Origin: Ignavibacteriales bacterium
GTDB lineage: Bacteria; Bacteroidota; Ignavibacteria; Tepidaquicellales; Tepidaquicellaceae
DNA length: 64,000 nt
NCBI GenBank assembly: GCA_020635255.1
Contig: JACKAC010000002.1
Coordinates: forward strand, 952,704-1,016,703
Reading direction: 5' to 3'
Both the position numbers and the translations under genes were made by a program. Below the pieces are notes generated by a model, which had not been told where the DNA came from, searched no databases, and saw only the letters and a list, made by a program, of their open reading frames with translations. Shown piece after piece: positions 25,855-35,912 of the stretch (within the stretch, counting starts at the first letter, position 1; every line of letters begins with the position of its first letter).

Positions 25855-28347
25855 ATGTCCAATAACGAAAAGATTATTCCCGTCAATATAGAAGAGGAAA
25901 TGAAGTCCTCGTATATTGACTATTCCATGTCTGTAATTGTTTCTCGTGCGCTTCCCGATGTAAAAGACGGATTAAAACCCGTTCACAGGCGCGTGCTTTT
26001 TGGTATGAGTGAGCTTGGGCTTGCCCCCAACCGCCCGTACAAAAAATCAGCGCGTATTGTTGGTGAGGTGCTTGGTAAGTATCACCCGCACGGCGATAAG
26101 GCTGTTTATGATACCATGGTGAGATTAGTGCAGGACTTTTCTCTGAGATATCCGCTTGTCGATGGGCAGGGAAACTTCGGTTCAGTAGACGGTGATTCAC
26201 CTGCTGCAATGAGGTATACTGAGGCACGTCTTGCCCGTATATCCGAGCTCATGCTCCGTGATCTTGAAAAAGACACCGTTAACTTTATTCCTAATTTCGA
26301 TGACACGCTACAGGAGCCGGTCGTGCTTCCTTCTGCATTTCCGAATCTTCTTGTGAACGGTTCCAACGGTATCGCGGTTGGTATGGCGACTAATATTCCA
26401 CCGCACAATCTATCGGAAGTAATTGATGGCACAATCCACCTGATTGATAATCCTATCACCAAGGAAGTTGAAAAAGATAAGAAAAAGTTTAAATCCGCTG
26501 TGAAGGAACTAATGAAGCATATCACGGCTCCGGATTTTCCTACAGGCGGAATAATCTACGGCTATGACCCTGTAGTGGATGCATATACGACAGGGCGGGG
26601 AAGAGTATTGCTCCGTGCAGTAGCCGGTATTGAAGAGCAGAAGAACGGCAGGATGAGCATAGTTGTTACGGAGATTCCATACCAGGTAAATAAGGCTTCT
26701 CTCATTGAGAATATAGCCCAACTTGTCAGGGATAAGAAGTTCGAAGATATCGCATCTATAAACGATGAGAGCGACAGGGACGGTATGCGTATCGTTATTG
26801 GGCTCAAACGTGATGGTAACCCGCATGTTGTCCTAAATAAGCTGTTCAAATATACCCAGATGCAGATCACATTTGGTATAATAATGCTGGCTTTGCATGA
26901 GGGTGTCCCAAAGGTGATGCAGCTGCATGAAATGATTCAGCATTTTATTACCCACAGGCTCGATGTCATCGTTCGCAGAACAAAGTTCGAACTCGACCAG
27001 GCTGAGAAACGCGCGCATATTCTTGAAGGTTATATCATTGCCCTGGATAATATCGATGCTGTTATAGCTCTTATCAAAAAATCCAAGGATACTCCAACTG
27101 CGAGGGAAGGTTTAATGAAGAAATTCAAGCTTTCCGAAATACAGGCGCAAGCTATACTGGATATGCGTTTGCAGAGATTGACGGGGCTTGAAAGGAAAAA
27201 GATAGAGGACGAATATAAACAGCTTCTCAAAACTATTGAGATGCTCAAAGCTATTCTAAAGAGCGAATCGAAGAGGAAAACCATCCTTAAAGATGAATTA
27301 CTCGAGATCAAGAAAATCTATGGTGACGAGAGAAGAACAAAGATAATTCATAACGTCGAAAAGATGTCCGACGAGGATATGATGAAACAGCTCGTAAAGG
27401 AAGAGGACGTGGTTATTACCATTTCCAATAAGGGCTTCATAAAGCGGATTCCCGCATCATCCTATAAGTCACAGGGCAGGGGAGGCAAAGGTATTACAGC
27501 CGCTTCTACAGGAAGTGATGACGAGGATTTCATCGAATACATGTTCATTGGTTCGACGCACCAGTATATTATGTTCTTTACCGATAAAGGTAAATGTTAC
27601 TGGCTAAAGGTTTATGATATTCCAGAGGGAAGCAGGACTTCCCGCGGTAAATCTATTCTCAATCTTATTGCAAAGGAAAAGGATGAGAAGATAAATTCCT
27701 ATGTGGTGGTGAAAGACTTCAATGAGGAATTGTTTGTTACCATGGTAACGAGCAATGGTGTAATAAAGAAGACAAAACTGGACGCTTATTCCAATATCCG
27801 CCGTAACGGCATTCAGGCAATAAACCTCAATAAAGGTGATGAACTCGTGAACGTGCGTCTTACTAATGGATCACAGGAGATACTCATTGGTACAGCCAAA
27901 GGGCAGGCGATACGGTTTAACGAGTCCAATGTTCGTGATATGGGCAGAACCGCAACCGGTGTTAAGGGTATATCTCTTGCCAAAGGTGACTTTGTTGTTG
28001 AGCTCGTAGCTGTTTCCAGGGCAAGCGCCTCCATTCTCGTTGTTACATCGGAAGGCTACGGTAAACGAAGCGACCTTGCCGATTACAGGATCACAAGCAG
28101 GGGCGGCAAAGGTGTCATTACCGTTAAGACCAGCCCCAAAGTTGGTGAACTTATTTCTATTAAGGAAGTCACTGACTCTGATGACCTCATGATCATCACG
28201 ACAAAGGGTATATTGATTAGGCAAAAGGTAAAAGATATCCGTGTGATGGGTAGAAATGCCCAGGGTGTTAAATTGATCAAATTAAACAAAGGTGATTCCA
28301 TTTCAGCCGTTGCAAAAGTTGTAAAGAACGGTGCAGAAGAACAATAA
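25855..28347 (+). CDS. gyrA: DNA gyrase subunit A
   Basis: An 830-residue type IIA topoisomerase subunit. The breakage-reunion domain begins '[20 protein letters not shown]' and has the active-site Tyr121 in 'MRYTEARL'. The C-terminal beta-pinwheel carries a GyrA-box 'SQGRGGKGI', which marks gyrase rather than topoisomerase IV. In the quinolone-resistance region the sequence is '[10 protein letters not shown]': Lys82 occupies the place of E. coli Ser83, while Asp86 (E. coli Asp87) is kept. With GyrB it introduces negative supercoils. It follows tRNA-Ala and precedes ltaE by 29 nt. Confidence 0.95.
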   Translation: MSNNEKIIPVNIEEEMKSSYIDYSMSVIVSRALPDVKDGLKPVHRRVLFGMSELGLAPNRPYKKSARIVGEVLGKYHPHGDKAVYDTMVRLVQDFSLRYPLVDGQGNFGSVDGDSPAAMRYTEARLARISELMLRDLEKDTVNFIPNFDDTLQEPVVLPSAFPNLLVNGSNGIAVGMATNIPPHNLSEVIDGTIHLIDNPITKEVEKDKKKFKSAVKELMKHITAPDFPTGGIIYGYDPVVDAYTTGRGRVLLRAVAGIEEQKNGRMSIVVTEIPYQVNKASLIENIAQLVRDKKFEDIASINDESDRDGMRIVIGLKRDGNPHVVLNKLFKYTQMQITFGIIMLALHEGVPKVMQLHEMIQHFITHRLDVIVRRTKFELDQAEKRAHILEGYIIALDNIDAVIALIKKSKDTPTAREGLMKKFKLSEIQAQAILDMRLQRLTGLERKKIEDEYKQLLKTIEMLKAILKSESKRKTILKDELLEIKKIYGDERRTKIIHNVEKMSDEDMMKQLVKEEDVVITISNKGFIKRIPASSYKSQGRGGKGITAASTGSDDEDFIEYMFIGSTHQYIMFFTDKGKCYWLKVYDIPEGSRTSRGKSILNLIAKEKDEKINSYVVVKDFNEELFVTMVTSNGVIKKTKLDAYSNIRRNGIQAINLNKGDELVNVRLTNGSQEILIGTAKGQAIRFNESNVRDMGRTATGVKGISLAKGDFVVELVAVSRASASILVVTSEGYGKRSDLADYRITSRGGKGVITVKTSPKVGELISIKEVTDSDDLMIITTKGILIRQKVKDIRVMGRNAQGVKLIKLNKGDSISAVAKVVKNGAEEQ

Positions 28348-28376
28348 TTGAAGAGTAATAATAACAGGAAATTTAA

Positions 28377-29390
28377 ATGATAGATCTCCGCAGTGACACC
28401 GTAACAAAACCTTCAAAGCAAATGCTTGAAGCAATGGTGAATGCAGATCTTGGTGATGATGTATTTGCGGAAGACCCAACCGTTAATAAGTTACAACAAA
28501 GGTGTGCCGAACTTACCGGAAAGGACCGTGCATTATTCGTTCCTACAGGGTGCATGGCAAACCAGCTTGCCGTAAAAGCGCATACAAATTCCGGCGACGA
28601 AATAATCTGCGAAGCCGAATGTCACATCTTTAATTACGAAACTGCCGCTCCGGCAATCATCTCGGATGTGCTCGTTAGACAGCTTCCCGGTACGAGCGGT
28701 TATTTCAGTAGGAAGGATCTAGAACAGGCGATACGCCCTCCCGATTATTATTATCCTAAGTCATCCCTGATGTGCCTGGAAAATACTCATAACAGAGCCG
28801 GCGGTGCAATTATTCCAATTGACGCAATCGAGGAATTAACCTCATACGCTAAAGAAAGAGGATTAAAACGCCATCTCGATGGAGCGCGTATATTCAATGC
28901 TTCGGTCGAGACAGGGATTCCCATTAAGGAATATGCGTCGCATTTCGATACGATATCATTTTGCTTTTCAAAAGGACTTGGTGCTCCCGTAGGATCTATA
29001 CTATGCGGGGATGATGAGTCTATCACAAAAGCTCACAAATGGAGAAAGATACTCGGGGGAGGAATGCGCCAGGCGGGAGTGCTTGCCGCGGCGGGACTCT
29101 ACGCCCTGGACAATAATATTGAACGGTTGAAAGAAGACAACGCGCGAGCTAAAAAGTTCGCAGAAGAATTATCTAGGATAGACGGATTCGAGATTGACCC
29201 GTCAAACGTCCACACAAACATTATAATTTTTGCAAGCAGTAGAATTAATAAGGACGACCTTGTAAAAAAACTTTCTGAAAAGGGAGTTCTTATTTCATTT
29301 GGAAACTATGACTTTCTCCGCATAGTCTTCCATCTTGGTATAGATGATGCTGATCTTGAAAAAGCTTTAGATGCTTTTAAGAGTTTATAG
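28377..29390 (+). CDS. ltaE: Low-specificity L-threonine aldolase
   Basis: A 337-residue PLP enzyme starting with the family signature 'MIDLRSDTVTKPSKQML'. Other conserved parts are 'GDDVFAEDPTVNKLQ', 'LFVPTGCMANQLA', 'LENTHNRAGGAI', 'HLDGARIFNA' and the PLP lysine in 'CFSKGLGAPVGS'. It splits L-threonine or allo-threonine to glycine and acetaldehyde. It is full length and lies in the same direction as gyrA with a short gap containing AACAGGAA before the ATG. Confidence 0.93.
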   Translation: MIDLRSDTVTKPSKQMLEAMVNADLGDDVFAEDPTVNKLQQRCAELTGKDRALFVPTGCMANQLAVKAHTNSGDEIICEAECHIFNYETAAPAIISDVLVRQLPGTSGYFSRKDLEQAIRPPDYYYPKSSLMCLENTHNRAGGAIIPIDAIEELTSYAKERGLKRHLDGARIFNASVETGIPIKEYASHFDTISFCFSKGLGAPVGSILCGDDESITKAHKWRKILGGGMRQAGVLAAAGLYALDNNIERLKEDNARAKKFAEELSRIDGFEIDPSNVHTNIIIFASSRINKDDLVKKLSEKGVLISFGNYDFLRIVFHLGIDDADLEKALDAFKSL

Positions 29391-29423
29391 ATATTTTTGA
29401 ATTTAAATTTTTTGGAGATGTAA

Positions 29424-30872
29424 ATGTTTAGGCGGCAGATTGCTGAACACACGTTTTTATTTTTAGGTATAATCAAATGGGTTTTCTGGGCAACTTTTGC
29501 CGGAGTAGTTGTCGGCGGAGTTACCACAGGCTTCCTTAAACTTCTCGACTGGGGCATTGCCACAGGTGAGTCGAGCGGTTACCTGCTTTTCCTCATTCCG
29601 ATCGGACTTTTTCTTAGCGGACTTATCATAAAATATCTTGCTCCCGACGCTGAAGGTCACGGTACAGAGAAGGTGCTCGAAGCAGTTCACAAAAAATACG
29701 GTAAGATAAAAGCCGCTGTTGTCCCTGTAAAAGCAATAGCGACTATTATTACTCTTGCGACGGGCGGTTCTGCCGGTAAAGAGGGACCAAGTGCTCAGAT
29801 AGGCGCAGGTGTTACTTCTATCATGGCGGATATTTTTAGATTCAGTAATGTCGATAGGAGGAAGCTTGTTATTTGCGGTATTAGTGCCGGTTTTGCGGCG
29901 GTTTTTGGAACACCAATTGCCGGAGCGATCTTCGGCGTTGAAGTTCTTTTCGTCGGAAATATCCTTTACTCGGTTATGCTTCCCTCGTTCATAGCCGGAA
30001 TAGTAAGCTATCAGGTGGCAGTGGCTCTCGGAATGCATTACTCATATCACCCCCTGTATTTCGTTCCTGTTTTTAGTGAGTCATTTCTTTTGCAGGTAAT
30101 TCTTTCGGGAGTTTTCTTTGGCTTGGTTTCTGCGCTTTTCATTGAGATACTTCGCGGCGGAGAAAAAATTGCCGCAAAAATTAAGATCTGGAAACCGCTG
30201 AAGGGCCTGATCGGGGGTGCTTTATTGGTAGGACTTGCTCTAGTCTTTTCACAGAAATACCTCGGACTTGGTATTCCTGTAATAGATTCCACGCTTAGGG
30301 GTGAGAATATAGAGTGGTATGCCTTTCTCGTAAAATCATTCGCTACGACAATTACATTCATTTCCGGCGGCAGCGGCGGGGTAATTACGCCCATACTCTT
30401 TGTAGGTTCGACATCCGGCGCTTTATTTGGAAGTGTCATGGGGCTAGATATAGCAACATTCGCCGCTATAGGGTTGGTGGCTGTGCTTTCCGGTACAACA
30501 AACGCTCCTATTGCCGCCAGTATAATGTCTGTTGAACTGTTCGGTCCGCAGGTTGCACCCTATGCAACCCTGGCGTGTGTGGTGAGCTTCCTTATGACGG
30601 GTTCACGTAGCGTCTATCCATCGCAGATACTCTCTATGGATAAATCCGCTTCGACTAAATCACAAATTGGTAAGGAAATGGATAAGGTTGAGACGAATTT
30701 TGATGCGGAGACCAGACGGCAAATGGCAAGGATACGGCGTATGGCAAGAAAGATCCCTTATGTGAAAGAGATAGACGTAGATACATTAGCCAAGACTATT
30801 CGTAAAAGAAAAACTAGAAAAAGAAAACCGGGCGGAGAGGACGAAAATAATTCCCGAGAAAGCCAGGATTAA
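29424..30872 (+). CDS. clcA: ClC-family chloride channel/transporter
   Basis: A 482-residue polytopic protein with the ClC selectivity-filter motifs: 'GGSAGKEGPSAQIGAG' (containing the gating glutamate in GKEGP), 'CGISAGFAAVFGTPIAGAIF' and 'SGGSGGVITPILFVG'. A cytoplasmic C-terminal tail of ~80 residues is highly basic ('RKRKTRKRKPGG') and has no CBS domain. Members conduct chloride or exchange it for protons. The retained gating glutamate favours an H+/Cl- antiporter. A GGAG sequence precedes the ATG. The stop overlaps the convergent amidase gene by 4 nt. Confidence 0.88.
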   Translation: MFRRQIAEHTFLFLGIIKWVFWATFAGVVVGGVTTGFLKLLDWGIATGESSGYLLFLIPIGLFLSGLIIKYLAPDAEGHGTEKVLEAVHKKYGKIKAAVVPVKAIATIITLATGGSAGKEGPSAQIGAGVTSIMADIFRFSNVDRRKLVICGISAGFAAVFGTPIAGAIFGVEVLFVGNILYSVMLPSFIAGIVSYQVAVALGMHYSYHPLYFVPVFSESFLLQVILSGVFFGLVSALFIEILRGGEKIAAKIKIWKPLKGLIGGALLVGLALVFSQKYLGLGIPVIDSTLRGENIEWYAFLVKSFATTITFISGGSGGVITPILFVGSTSGALFGSVMGLDIATFAAIGLVAVLSGTTNAPIAASIMSVELFGPQVAPYATLACVVSFLMTGSRSVYPSQILSMDKSASTKSQIGKEMDKVETNFDAETRRQMARIRRMARKIPYVKEIDVDTLAKTIRKRKTRKRKPGGEDENNSRESQD

Positions 30873-31486
30873 TCTTCCTCAATAGTGACTAATTTGTCGG
30901 AATCAAAAATATCACCCGGAGAAACTACGGTTTCATCTAGCGGTATATTCTTGCCGTAACGTTTCTCCATAATTTCTTTTACTCTTTCATGAGTGAGATC
31001 GAAATCCTTCATTTTTTTCAATGGACCGATTTCTATACCCAAAGCCTCATTATAGATTTTCCATACAAGTTCCGAGCAGTATATTCTTTCATCAGACCAT
31101 CCAAAATAGATATCATATTTTTTACCAACCATCTGCTCCCCGGTTGCTTTCATTTTATTAATTACAATGCTGTCAAGTATAGTGTCCTTCAATCGTTTTA
31201 CTACATAATGCCTTCTTTTTCCCCTGTTTATCCATTCATCCAAAGGTGTGAATTTTACCGGTTGGACTGCTTCGAGAACGAGATAATAGTCACCTTGTTT
31301 GAAAATAATCCCCATATGACTGTATCGGGAATGTGTGGCGAGTTGTATTGCTGCACTTTGACGGGAGACTGATTCCTGAAAGATAATGTCACCTTCCTTA
31401 AGCGTAGTCGTATCGATTTCTTTACTGCAGGAGAGTAAAGATAGTGAAATTAGATAAAGCAGTATGAGGATTAAACGTTCTCTCAT
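30869..31486 (-). CDS. YiiX-like permuted papain-fold amidase, lipoprotein
   Basis: A 205-residue protein with a lipoprotein signal ('LISLSLLSCSKEI', Cys ~20). It has the YiiX/YebB-like NlpC/P60 relative fold: 'GDIIFQESVSRQSAAIQLAT' followed by the histidine motif 'SRYSHMGIIF' and later the catalytic cysteine in 'IYCSELVWKIY'. In this permuted group His precedes Cys. Members hydrolyse amide bonds in peptides or lipids; the substrate here is unknown. It overlaps serC by 4 nt. A second homologue sits at 36.6-37.4 kb at the other end of the same minus-strand run. Confidence 0.75.
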   Translation of the reverse strand: MRERLILILLYLISLSLLSCSKEIDTTTLKEGDIIFQESVSRQSAAIQLATHSRYSHMGIIFKQGDYYLVLEAVQPVKFTPLDEWINRGKRRHYVVKRLKDTILDSIVINKMKATGEQMVGKKYDIYFGWSDERIYCSELVWKIYNEALGIEIGPLKKMKDFDLTHERVKEIMEKRYGKNIPLDETVVSPGDIFDSDKLVTIEED

Positions 31487-32562
31487 TGTTCTTTCAGGAT
31501 ACTTATTATCTTCTCGATATTTTCCCTGGTGTGCATCGGGAAATTTCCTATACGTATCTGTTTATCCTTATATTCTTTATATCCTGAACCTGCTATTATA
31601 CCCTGTGAGGCAAGTTTATCCCTGTATTCTTTTGAATTTCCTTCCGGTACGTCAATTACAATTGTTGTCTGTGAACGGTCTTTTACTTCTTTTACAAATG
31701 GCTTTAATTCATCCGAACTATCCAGGAAGTCATATAGCAATTTCGCTTTCTCTTCGGTTTCCTGCCTGATTCTCCGCATACCTTTTTCATTCAACTTTTG
31801 ACATACTCTGCCCAGCAGGTAGATATTCATCACGTTTGGTGTTATTGCTGTCTGGAATTTGTCAACATTCTCTGCCAGCGTAACAAAGTTATGATAGCTT
31901 CCGATTATAATGCCTTTCTTCATAAGCTCTTTTGCTTTATCTATACACTTTTCATTGGCAATTATCACACCTAACCCGCCCGGCAGTCCAAATCCCTTCT
32001 GCACCGAAAAAAATGCGCAGTCGATCTTGTCAAAATCAATTTTGATATAGGGTACACCCGTTACAATGTCCAGTGCAATGAGCATATCAGGATATTTTCC
32101 CTTTAGCTGGTATATATCCTCCATGTTTAGGGCGACGCCTGTACTGGTTTCGTTTTGTGTCAGGCATATTATCTCTGCATCACCGGGAATATTCACATTT
32201 TCAAAATCGAATCCCTTACCGAATTCCACTTCAGCTTTTCCCGCATCTTTGCCGAGTTGTTTCGCTATTGTATAAAATCTCTTTGAAAAAGACCCATCCA
32301 CAAAATGGAAACTTTTCTTTTCGACAAGATTCTGAATTATTCTCTCCATACATTCTGTTCCCGAACTCAAAAAAAATATCCTGAATCCTTCCGGTATTCC
32401 AAGAAGTTTTCTCAATTGCCCGTCTGTTTCCCTATATATATCCATGAATTCCTGAGAGCGGTGAGAAAGCGATGGGATATTATCTCGCAACGCGTCGGCG
32501 ATAAATCCTTTGACCTCCGGGTAGAGCTGTGTAGGCCCAACCGTATGAAAAACTTTTTCCAC
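31483..32562 (-). CDS. serC: Class V aminotransferase, phosphoserine aminotransferase-like
   Basis: A 359-residue PLP enzyme: 'FHTVGPTQLYP' at the start, 'FFLSSGTECMERII', 'LALDIVTGVP'-like region 'IALDIVTGVPYIKIDF' and the PLP lysine in 'FFSVQKGFGLPGGLGV'. Class V members include SerC and serine-glyoxylate transaminases. The gene shares 1 nt with the upstream SerB-SerA fusion, which makes phosphoserine aminotransferase (3-phosphohydroxypyruvate plus glutamate to phosphoserine) the best reading. It is divergent from E. coli SerC, so the symbol rests partly on context. Confidence 0.75.
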   Translation of the reverse strand: MEKVFHTVGPTQLYPEVKGFIADALRDNIPSLSHRSQEFMDIYRETDGQLRKLLGIPEGFRIFFLSSGTECMERIIQNLVEKKSFHFVDGSFSKRFYTIAKQLGKDAGKAEVEFGKGFDFENVNIPGDAEIICLTQNETSTGVALNMEDIYQLKGKYPDMLIALDIVTGVPYIKIDFDKIDCAFFSVQKGFGLPGGLGVIIANEKCIDKAKELMKKGIIIGSYHNFVTLAENVDKFQTAITPNVMNIYLLGRVCQKLNEKGMRRIRQETEEKAKLLYDFLDSSDELKPFVKEVKDRSQTTIVIDVPEGNSKEYRDKLASQGIIAGSGYKEYKDKQIRIGNFPMHTRENIEKIISILKEQ

Positions 32563-34466
32563 TAGTATAATATCCTGAATTTAATTGTATGAGGGATGTT
32601 CTTTAGATCCTTGATCACCTTTGTATCGTAATCTTTTGCTATGTCGGTAATAACGTAACCTATCAACTCGTTCGTTTTTAGGTACTGCCCTATGATGTTT
32701 ATGTTACTTTCGGCAAGTGTCTCGTTTATGCGTGCCAATATACCCGGCTCATTAGCGTGAATGTGTATTAACCGGTGTGAATTCTTGAAAGCGGGGAGTT
32801 GTATGTTCGGGAAGTTCACGCTGAACATCGAGTCACCCTTATTCACGAATTCGATTATCTTATTTGGGACGAATCTGGCAATATCTTCCTGCGCTTCTTC
32901 CGTACTTCCTCCAATATGAGGTGTTAATATCACATTGGGAAGCCCCTGTAATACATTCTTAAATTCCTCCTCGTTGCTATTGGGCTCATTCGGAAAAACA
33001 TCTACTGCCGCTCCTGATACTTTCCCGCTTTTTATATTCTTTGCCAGCGCTTTCAAATCGACTACAAAGCCCCTGCTCATATTAATAAATATCACTCCGT
33101 TTTTCATACGGTTAAATTCCTTCTCACCGATGAAATTTTTATTAGCTGGGTTATCATCTATGTGAAGCGTTATCACGTCACACTTCCTCAGAAGCTCTGT
33201 AAGCGTATTGCATTTTGTAGCATTGCTGAGTGCGAGCGTATCTATTTTGTCATAATAATGAACATCCATACCGAGAGATTCTGCCAGCACGGATAGTTGG
33301 GAGCCTATTTTGCCATAACCTATTATTCCAAGCTTCTTTCCCCTTATCTCATAGCTATCCTGCGAGGTTTTTTGCCATTTGCCTGTGTGAAGAAGGTTGC
33401 TTCGTTCATATACCTTCCTTATAAGCACTATTATTTCTCCAAGCGTCAGTTCCACCACACTCCTCGTATTGCTAAAGGGGGCATTAAATACCGCTATGCC
33501 CTTCTTTGTGCATGCGTCATGGTCTATCTGCTTAGTTCCTATGCAAAATGCACCTATGGCTATCAGCTTGTCGGCATTTTCGAGGACCTTCTTTGTTACG
33601 TTCGTTTTGGATCGAATGCCTAGTATAGATACGTCCTTGATCTTTTCAGCCAGTTCTTCCTCGGTAAGGCTTTTGCTCACCGTTTCAACGCGGTAACCTT
33701 CTTCTGTGAATATCTTCACGGCTTGTTTGTGGATCTTTTCCAGAAGTAAGACTTTGATTCTATTTTTTGGGTATGATATTGCCATAGGTAATTTATTTAC
33801 AAAAAGAAATTCGTCGATGCTCGGTGTTACGTGGTCGGCATTTTTTAAAACTTTTTCCCGCTCGATGTTCTCAGTGAATGCGTAGAATTTATGGGCGACG
33901 CCCGCTTTTTTCAATTCGTAATCCGTATATCCGTCACCGATCACATATATGTCGCCTTCCAGTCTGAGTCTCTTAAGCAGTTTTATTTTCCCGCCCTGCT
34001 TCGCGAGTATATTATCCTTATCGTAACCGGTTACTTTCCCTTTCTTGTCAAAATAAAATTCATTGGCGTACACATTTTTCTCCGGTATGCCGTAGTCTTT
34101 TACTATGGGAACAATAAATTCCTTAAATCCGCCCGATACGATATAAATACTTTCACTGTTCTCTTTGAAAAACTTTTTATTCCTTGAAACAGACGTGGAT
34201 ATTTTTCGCTTTAACCTTTTTACCAGTTGCTCGATGTCTTTTTTGTCGGTATCCAGCAGTTCCAGGCGGCTCTCCAGCGCTTTTGAAAACGGCATCTCAC
34301 CGTTCATTCCTGCGGTCGTAAGCTTTTCTATTTCTGCAAGCACATTCTGTCCGTTCTTCTTTCCTTTTGATGAAATAGCCGCAAGCTCTTCCATCGCCTC
34401 CACCTTAATAAAAGTGCTGTCGAAATCCACAATAAAATGCGTTTTCCTGTCCTTAAGCATGTACAA
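32562..34466 (-). CDS. Fused phosphoserine phosphatase / D-3-phosphoglycerate dehydrogenase
   Basis: A 634-residue two-enzyme fusion. Residues ~8-215 form a HAD phosphatase of the SerB type: nucleophile motif 'VDFDSTFIKVEAMEEL' (Asp14/Asp16), 'YIVSGGFKEFI' and 'VIGDGYTDYE'. Residues ~225-545 form a SerA dehydrogenase: 'GIRSKTNVTKKVLENA', NAD site 'LGIIGYGKIGSQ', catalytic Arg in 'INMSRGFVV', Glu in 'FPNEPNS' and His in 'LTPHIGGSTEEAQ'. A C-terminal ACT domain ('HIHANEPGILARINETLAE') probably senses serine. It catalyses the first and last steps of serine synthesis from 3-phosphoglycerate. serC follows immediately. An internal ATG two codons in is an alternative start. Confidence 0.88.
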   Translation of the reverse strand: MYMLKDRKTHFIVDFDSTFIKVEAMEELAAISSKGKKNGQNVLAEIEKLTTAGMNGEMPFSKALESRLELLDTDKKDIEQLVKRLKRKISTSVSRNKKFFKENSESIYIVSGGFKEFIVPIVKDYGIPEKNVYANEFYFDKKGKVTGYDKDNILAKQGGKIKLLKRLRLEGDIYVIGDGYTDYELKKAGVAHKFYAFTENIEREKVLKNADHVTPSIDEFLFVNKLPMAISYPKNRIKVLLLEKIHKQAVKIFTEEGYRVETVSKSLTEEELAEKIKDVSILGIRSKTNVTKKVLENADKLIAIGAFCIGTKQIDHDACTKKGIAVFNAPFSNTRSVVELTLGEIIVLIRKVYERSNLLHTGKWQKTSQDSYEIRGKKLGIIGYGKIGSQLSVLAESLGMDVHYYDKIDTLALSNATKCNTLTELLRKCDVITLHIDDNPANKNFIGEKEFNRMKNGVIFINMSRGFVVDLKALAKNIKSGKVSGAAVDVFPNEPNSNEEEFKNVLQGLPNVILTPHIGGSTEEAQEDIARFVPNKIIEFVNKGDSMFSVNFPNIQLPAFKNSHRLIHIHANEPGILARINETLAESNINIIGQYLKTNELIGYVITDIAKDYDTKVIKDLKNIPHTIKFRILY

Positions 34467-34510
34467 AAATGGTTAATTAAAAATTGAGATTAAATTCAGA
34501 AATGAAGGAA

Positions 34511-35230
34511 TTAATGGTGTGTTATGCTCGAAATAAGGAAGGATATCACGGATACGAGTATTATGTACAATAGGTATCCCAAAAGCATTGCTAGAAAGCT
34601 TCGTATAAGACGCCAGAAAATTTTGCCTTCATTAATTGAGCCGATACCCCATGCAATATATAGAAGTGTAAGATTTTTTATAAACGCAAAATAGGGATTG
34701 ATAAACACCAGCGGTATAAAAACCGTGTTGAGAAGCATGAAGTGACCTATTATAAAAAAAGAATATGCGATATTCTCAGGGAAACTCTGCTTCTGTTTAG
34801 GAAATAATGCCCTTGAAGCGATCGGCATTGTAATTACTAAGAGAAAAATAAAGTAATTAAGATTATTGCGGATCATATCGGAAAATGTATCGGGGCGGTA
34901 TTCTTTGCCAATAGCTTCGTAAAATGATTTCACCGGGTTGTATCCTGAGATCTTAAAGACCAAAAAATATATTGCTGAACAAAGAATAAAATATTTGATT
35001 GGGGTGTAATAGCTTTTTCTTTTCCCGGCTATATATTCATGACCAACTTTACCGGGATTTGTCATCAATCCTTTGAATGTTTTCCACAACGGTGAGTCCA
35101 GAGAGAATACGTAATACATCGCGTCATGTAACTGATCCTTAAAATAAATATGACCGTCATTAGCCTTCATTCCGCAATGACTGCAGTATTTATCCGTGAA
35201 TTGACTTCCGCAGTTGGTACAAGTGTGCAT
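34511..35230 (-). CDS. DUF3667 membrane protein with zinc ribbon (paralogue 3)
   Basis: A 239-residue protein. An N-terminal zinc ribbon (two CxxC pairs, 'CTNCGSQFTDKYCSHCG') is followed by an amphipathic segment 'LHDAMYYVFSLDSPLWKTFK', the conserved 'NPGKVGHEYIAGKRKSYYTP' and four or so membrane helices. This is the DUF3667 arrangement, common in Bacteroidota and functionally uncharacterised. It is the most downstream of three tandem paralogues and overlaps the middle one by 1 nt. It lies 44 nt before the serBA fusion gene. Confidence 0.8.
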   Translation of the reverse strand: MHTCTNCGSQFTDKYCSHCGMKANDGHIYFKDQLHDAMYYVFSLDSPLWKTFKGLMTNPGKVGHEYIAGKRKSYYTPIKYFILCSAIYFLVFKISGYNPVKSFYEAIGKEYRPDTFSDMIRNNLNYFIFLLVITMPIASRALFPKQKQSFPENIAYSFFIIGHFMLLNTVFIPLVFINPYFAFIKNLTLLYIAWGIGSINEGKIFWRLIRSFLAMLLGYLLYIILVSVISFLISSITHH

Positions 35231-35910
35231 TATCCGAAAATTTTATAAAACGAAACAAATATTAATAGGGTTAAGCCAAGGAATACGATAAAACTTAATA
35301 CCACGGATAGGAGACTTAAAAGTAATTTTACTATCGGATTTCCCTTGTGAAATGAAAACATACCCCATATAAGGTAGACCGCAAATACTTGATTCCCAAT
35401 ATTTACTTCGGGGAAAAAGTAAATGAATGGAATGTATAATATATTCAGTATCATATAGTGCCCAACAAGGAAAAAGCTATATGCTATATATTCTGCATAA
35501 TTAAACTTTTGTTTGTAAAAAAATAATTTTGAAAATACCGCCAGGATAGGAACAAGGAGAAAAATAAGATAGTTATAGTTTTTTACTATAATTTCTGAAT
35601 TACCTACGCTGACAGGATTAATTCCGGTGATTTTTACCAAAAGGAAGTATATTGCCGTACATAAAATGAAATATTTTATCGGTGTGTAATACTTCTTTCT
35701 CTTTCCTTCAATATACTCGTGTCCGACTTTTCCGGGATTTGTCATCAGACCTATAAATGTAGCCGTAATAGGCGAATCGACCGAAAAAACATAATACAAT
35801 GCATCATGAAGCTGATCTTTTAGATACAGCCGTCCGTCATTTTTCTTTACTCCGCAGTGATTGCAGTATTTATCGGTGAACTCTTTACCGCAGTTCGTAC
35901 ATGTATTCAT
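35230..35910 (-). CDS. DUF3667 membrane protein with zinc ribbon (paralogue 2)
   Basis: A 226-residue paralogue of its two neighbours: zinc ribbon 'CTNCGKEFTDKYCNHCG' (4-20), 'LHDALYYVFSVDSPITATF', 'NPGKVGHEYIEGKRKKYYTP' and membrane helices from ~85. All four ribbon cysteines are intact. The first ~85 residues are strongly conserved among the three copies while the membrane part differs more, suggesting a conserved cytoplasmic face. It lies 2 nt after paralogue 1 and shares 1 nt with paralogue 3. Function unknown. Confidence 0.8.
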   Translation of the reverse strand: MNTCTNCGKEFTDKYCNHCGVKKNDGRLYLKDQLHDALYYVFSVDSPITATFIGLMTNPGKVGHEYIEGKRKKYYTPIKYFILCTAIYFLLVKITGINPVSVGNSEIIVKNYNYLIFLLVPILAVFSKLFFYKQKFNYAEYIAYSFFLVGHYMILNILYIPFIYFFPEVNIGNQVFAVYLIWGMFSFHKGNPIVKLLLSLLSVVLSFIVFLGLTLLIFVSFYKIFG

Positions 35911-35912
35911 AT

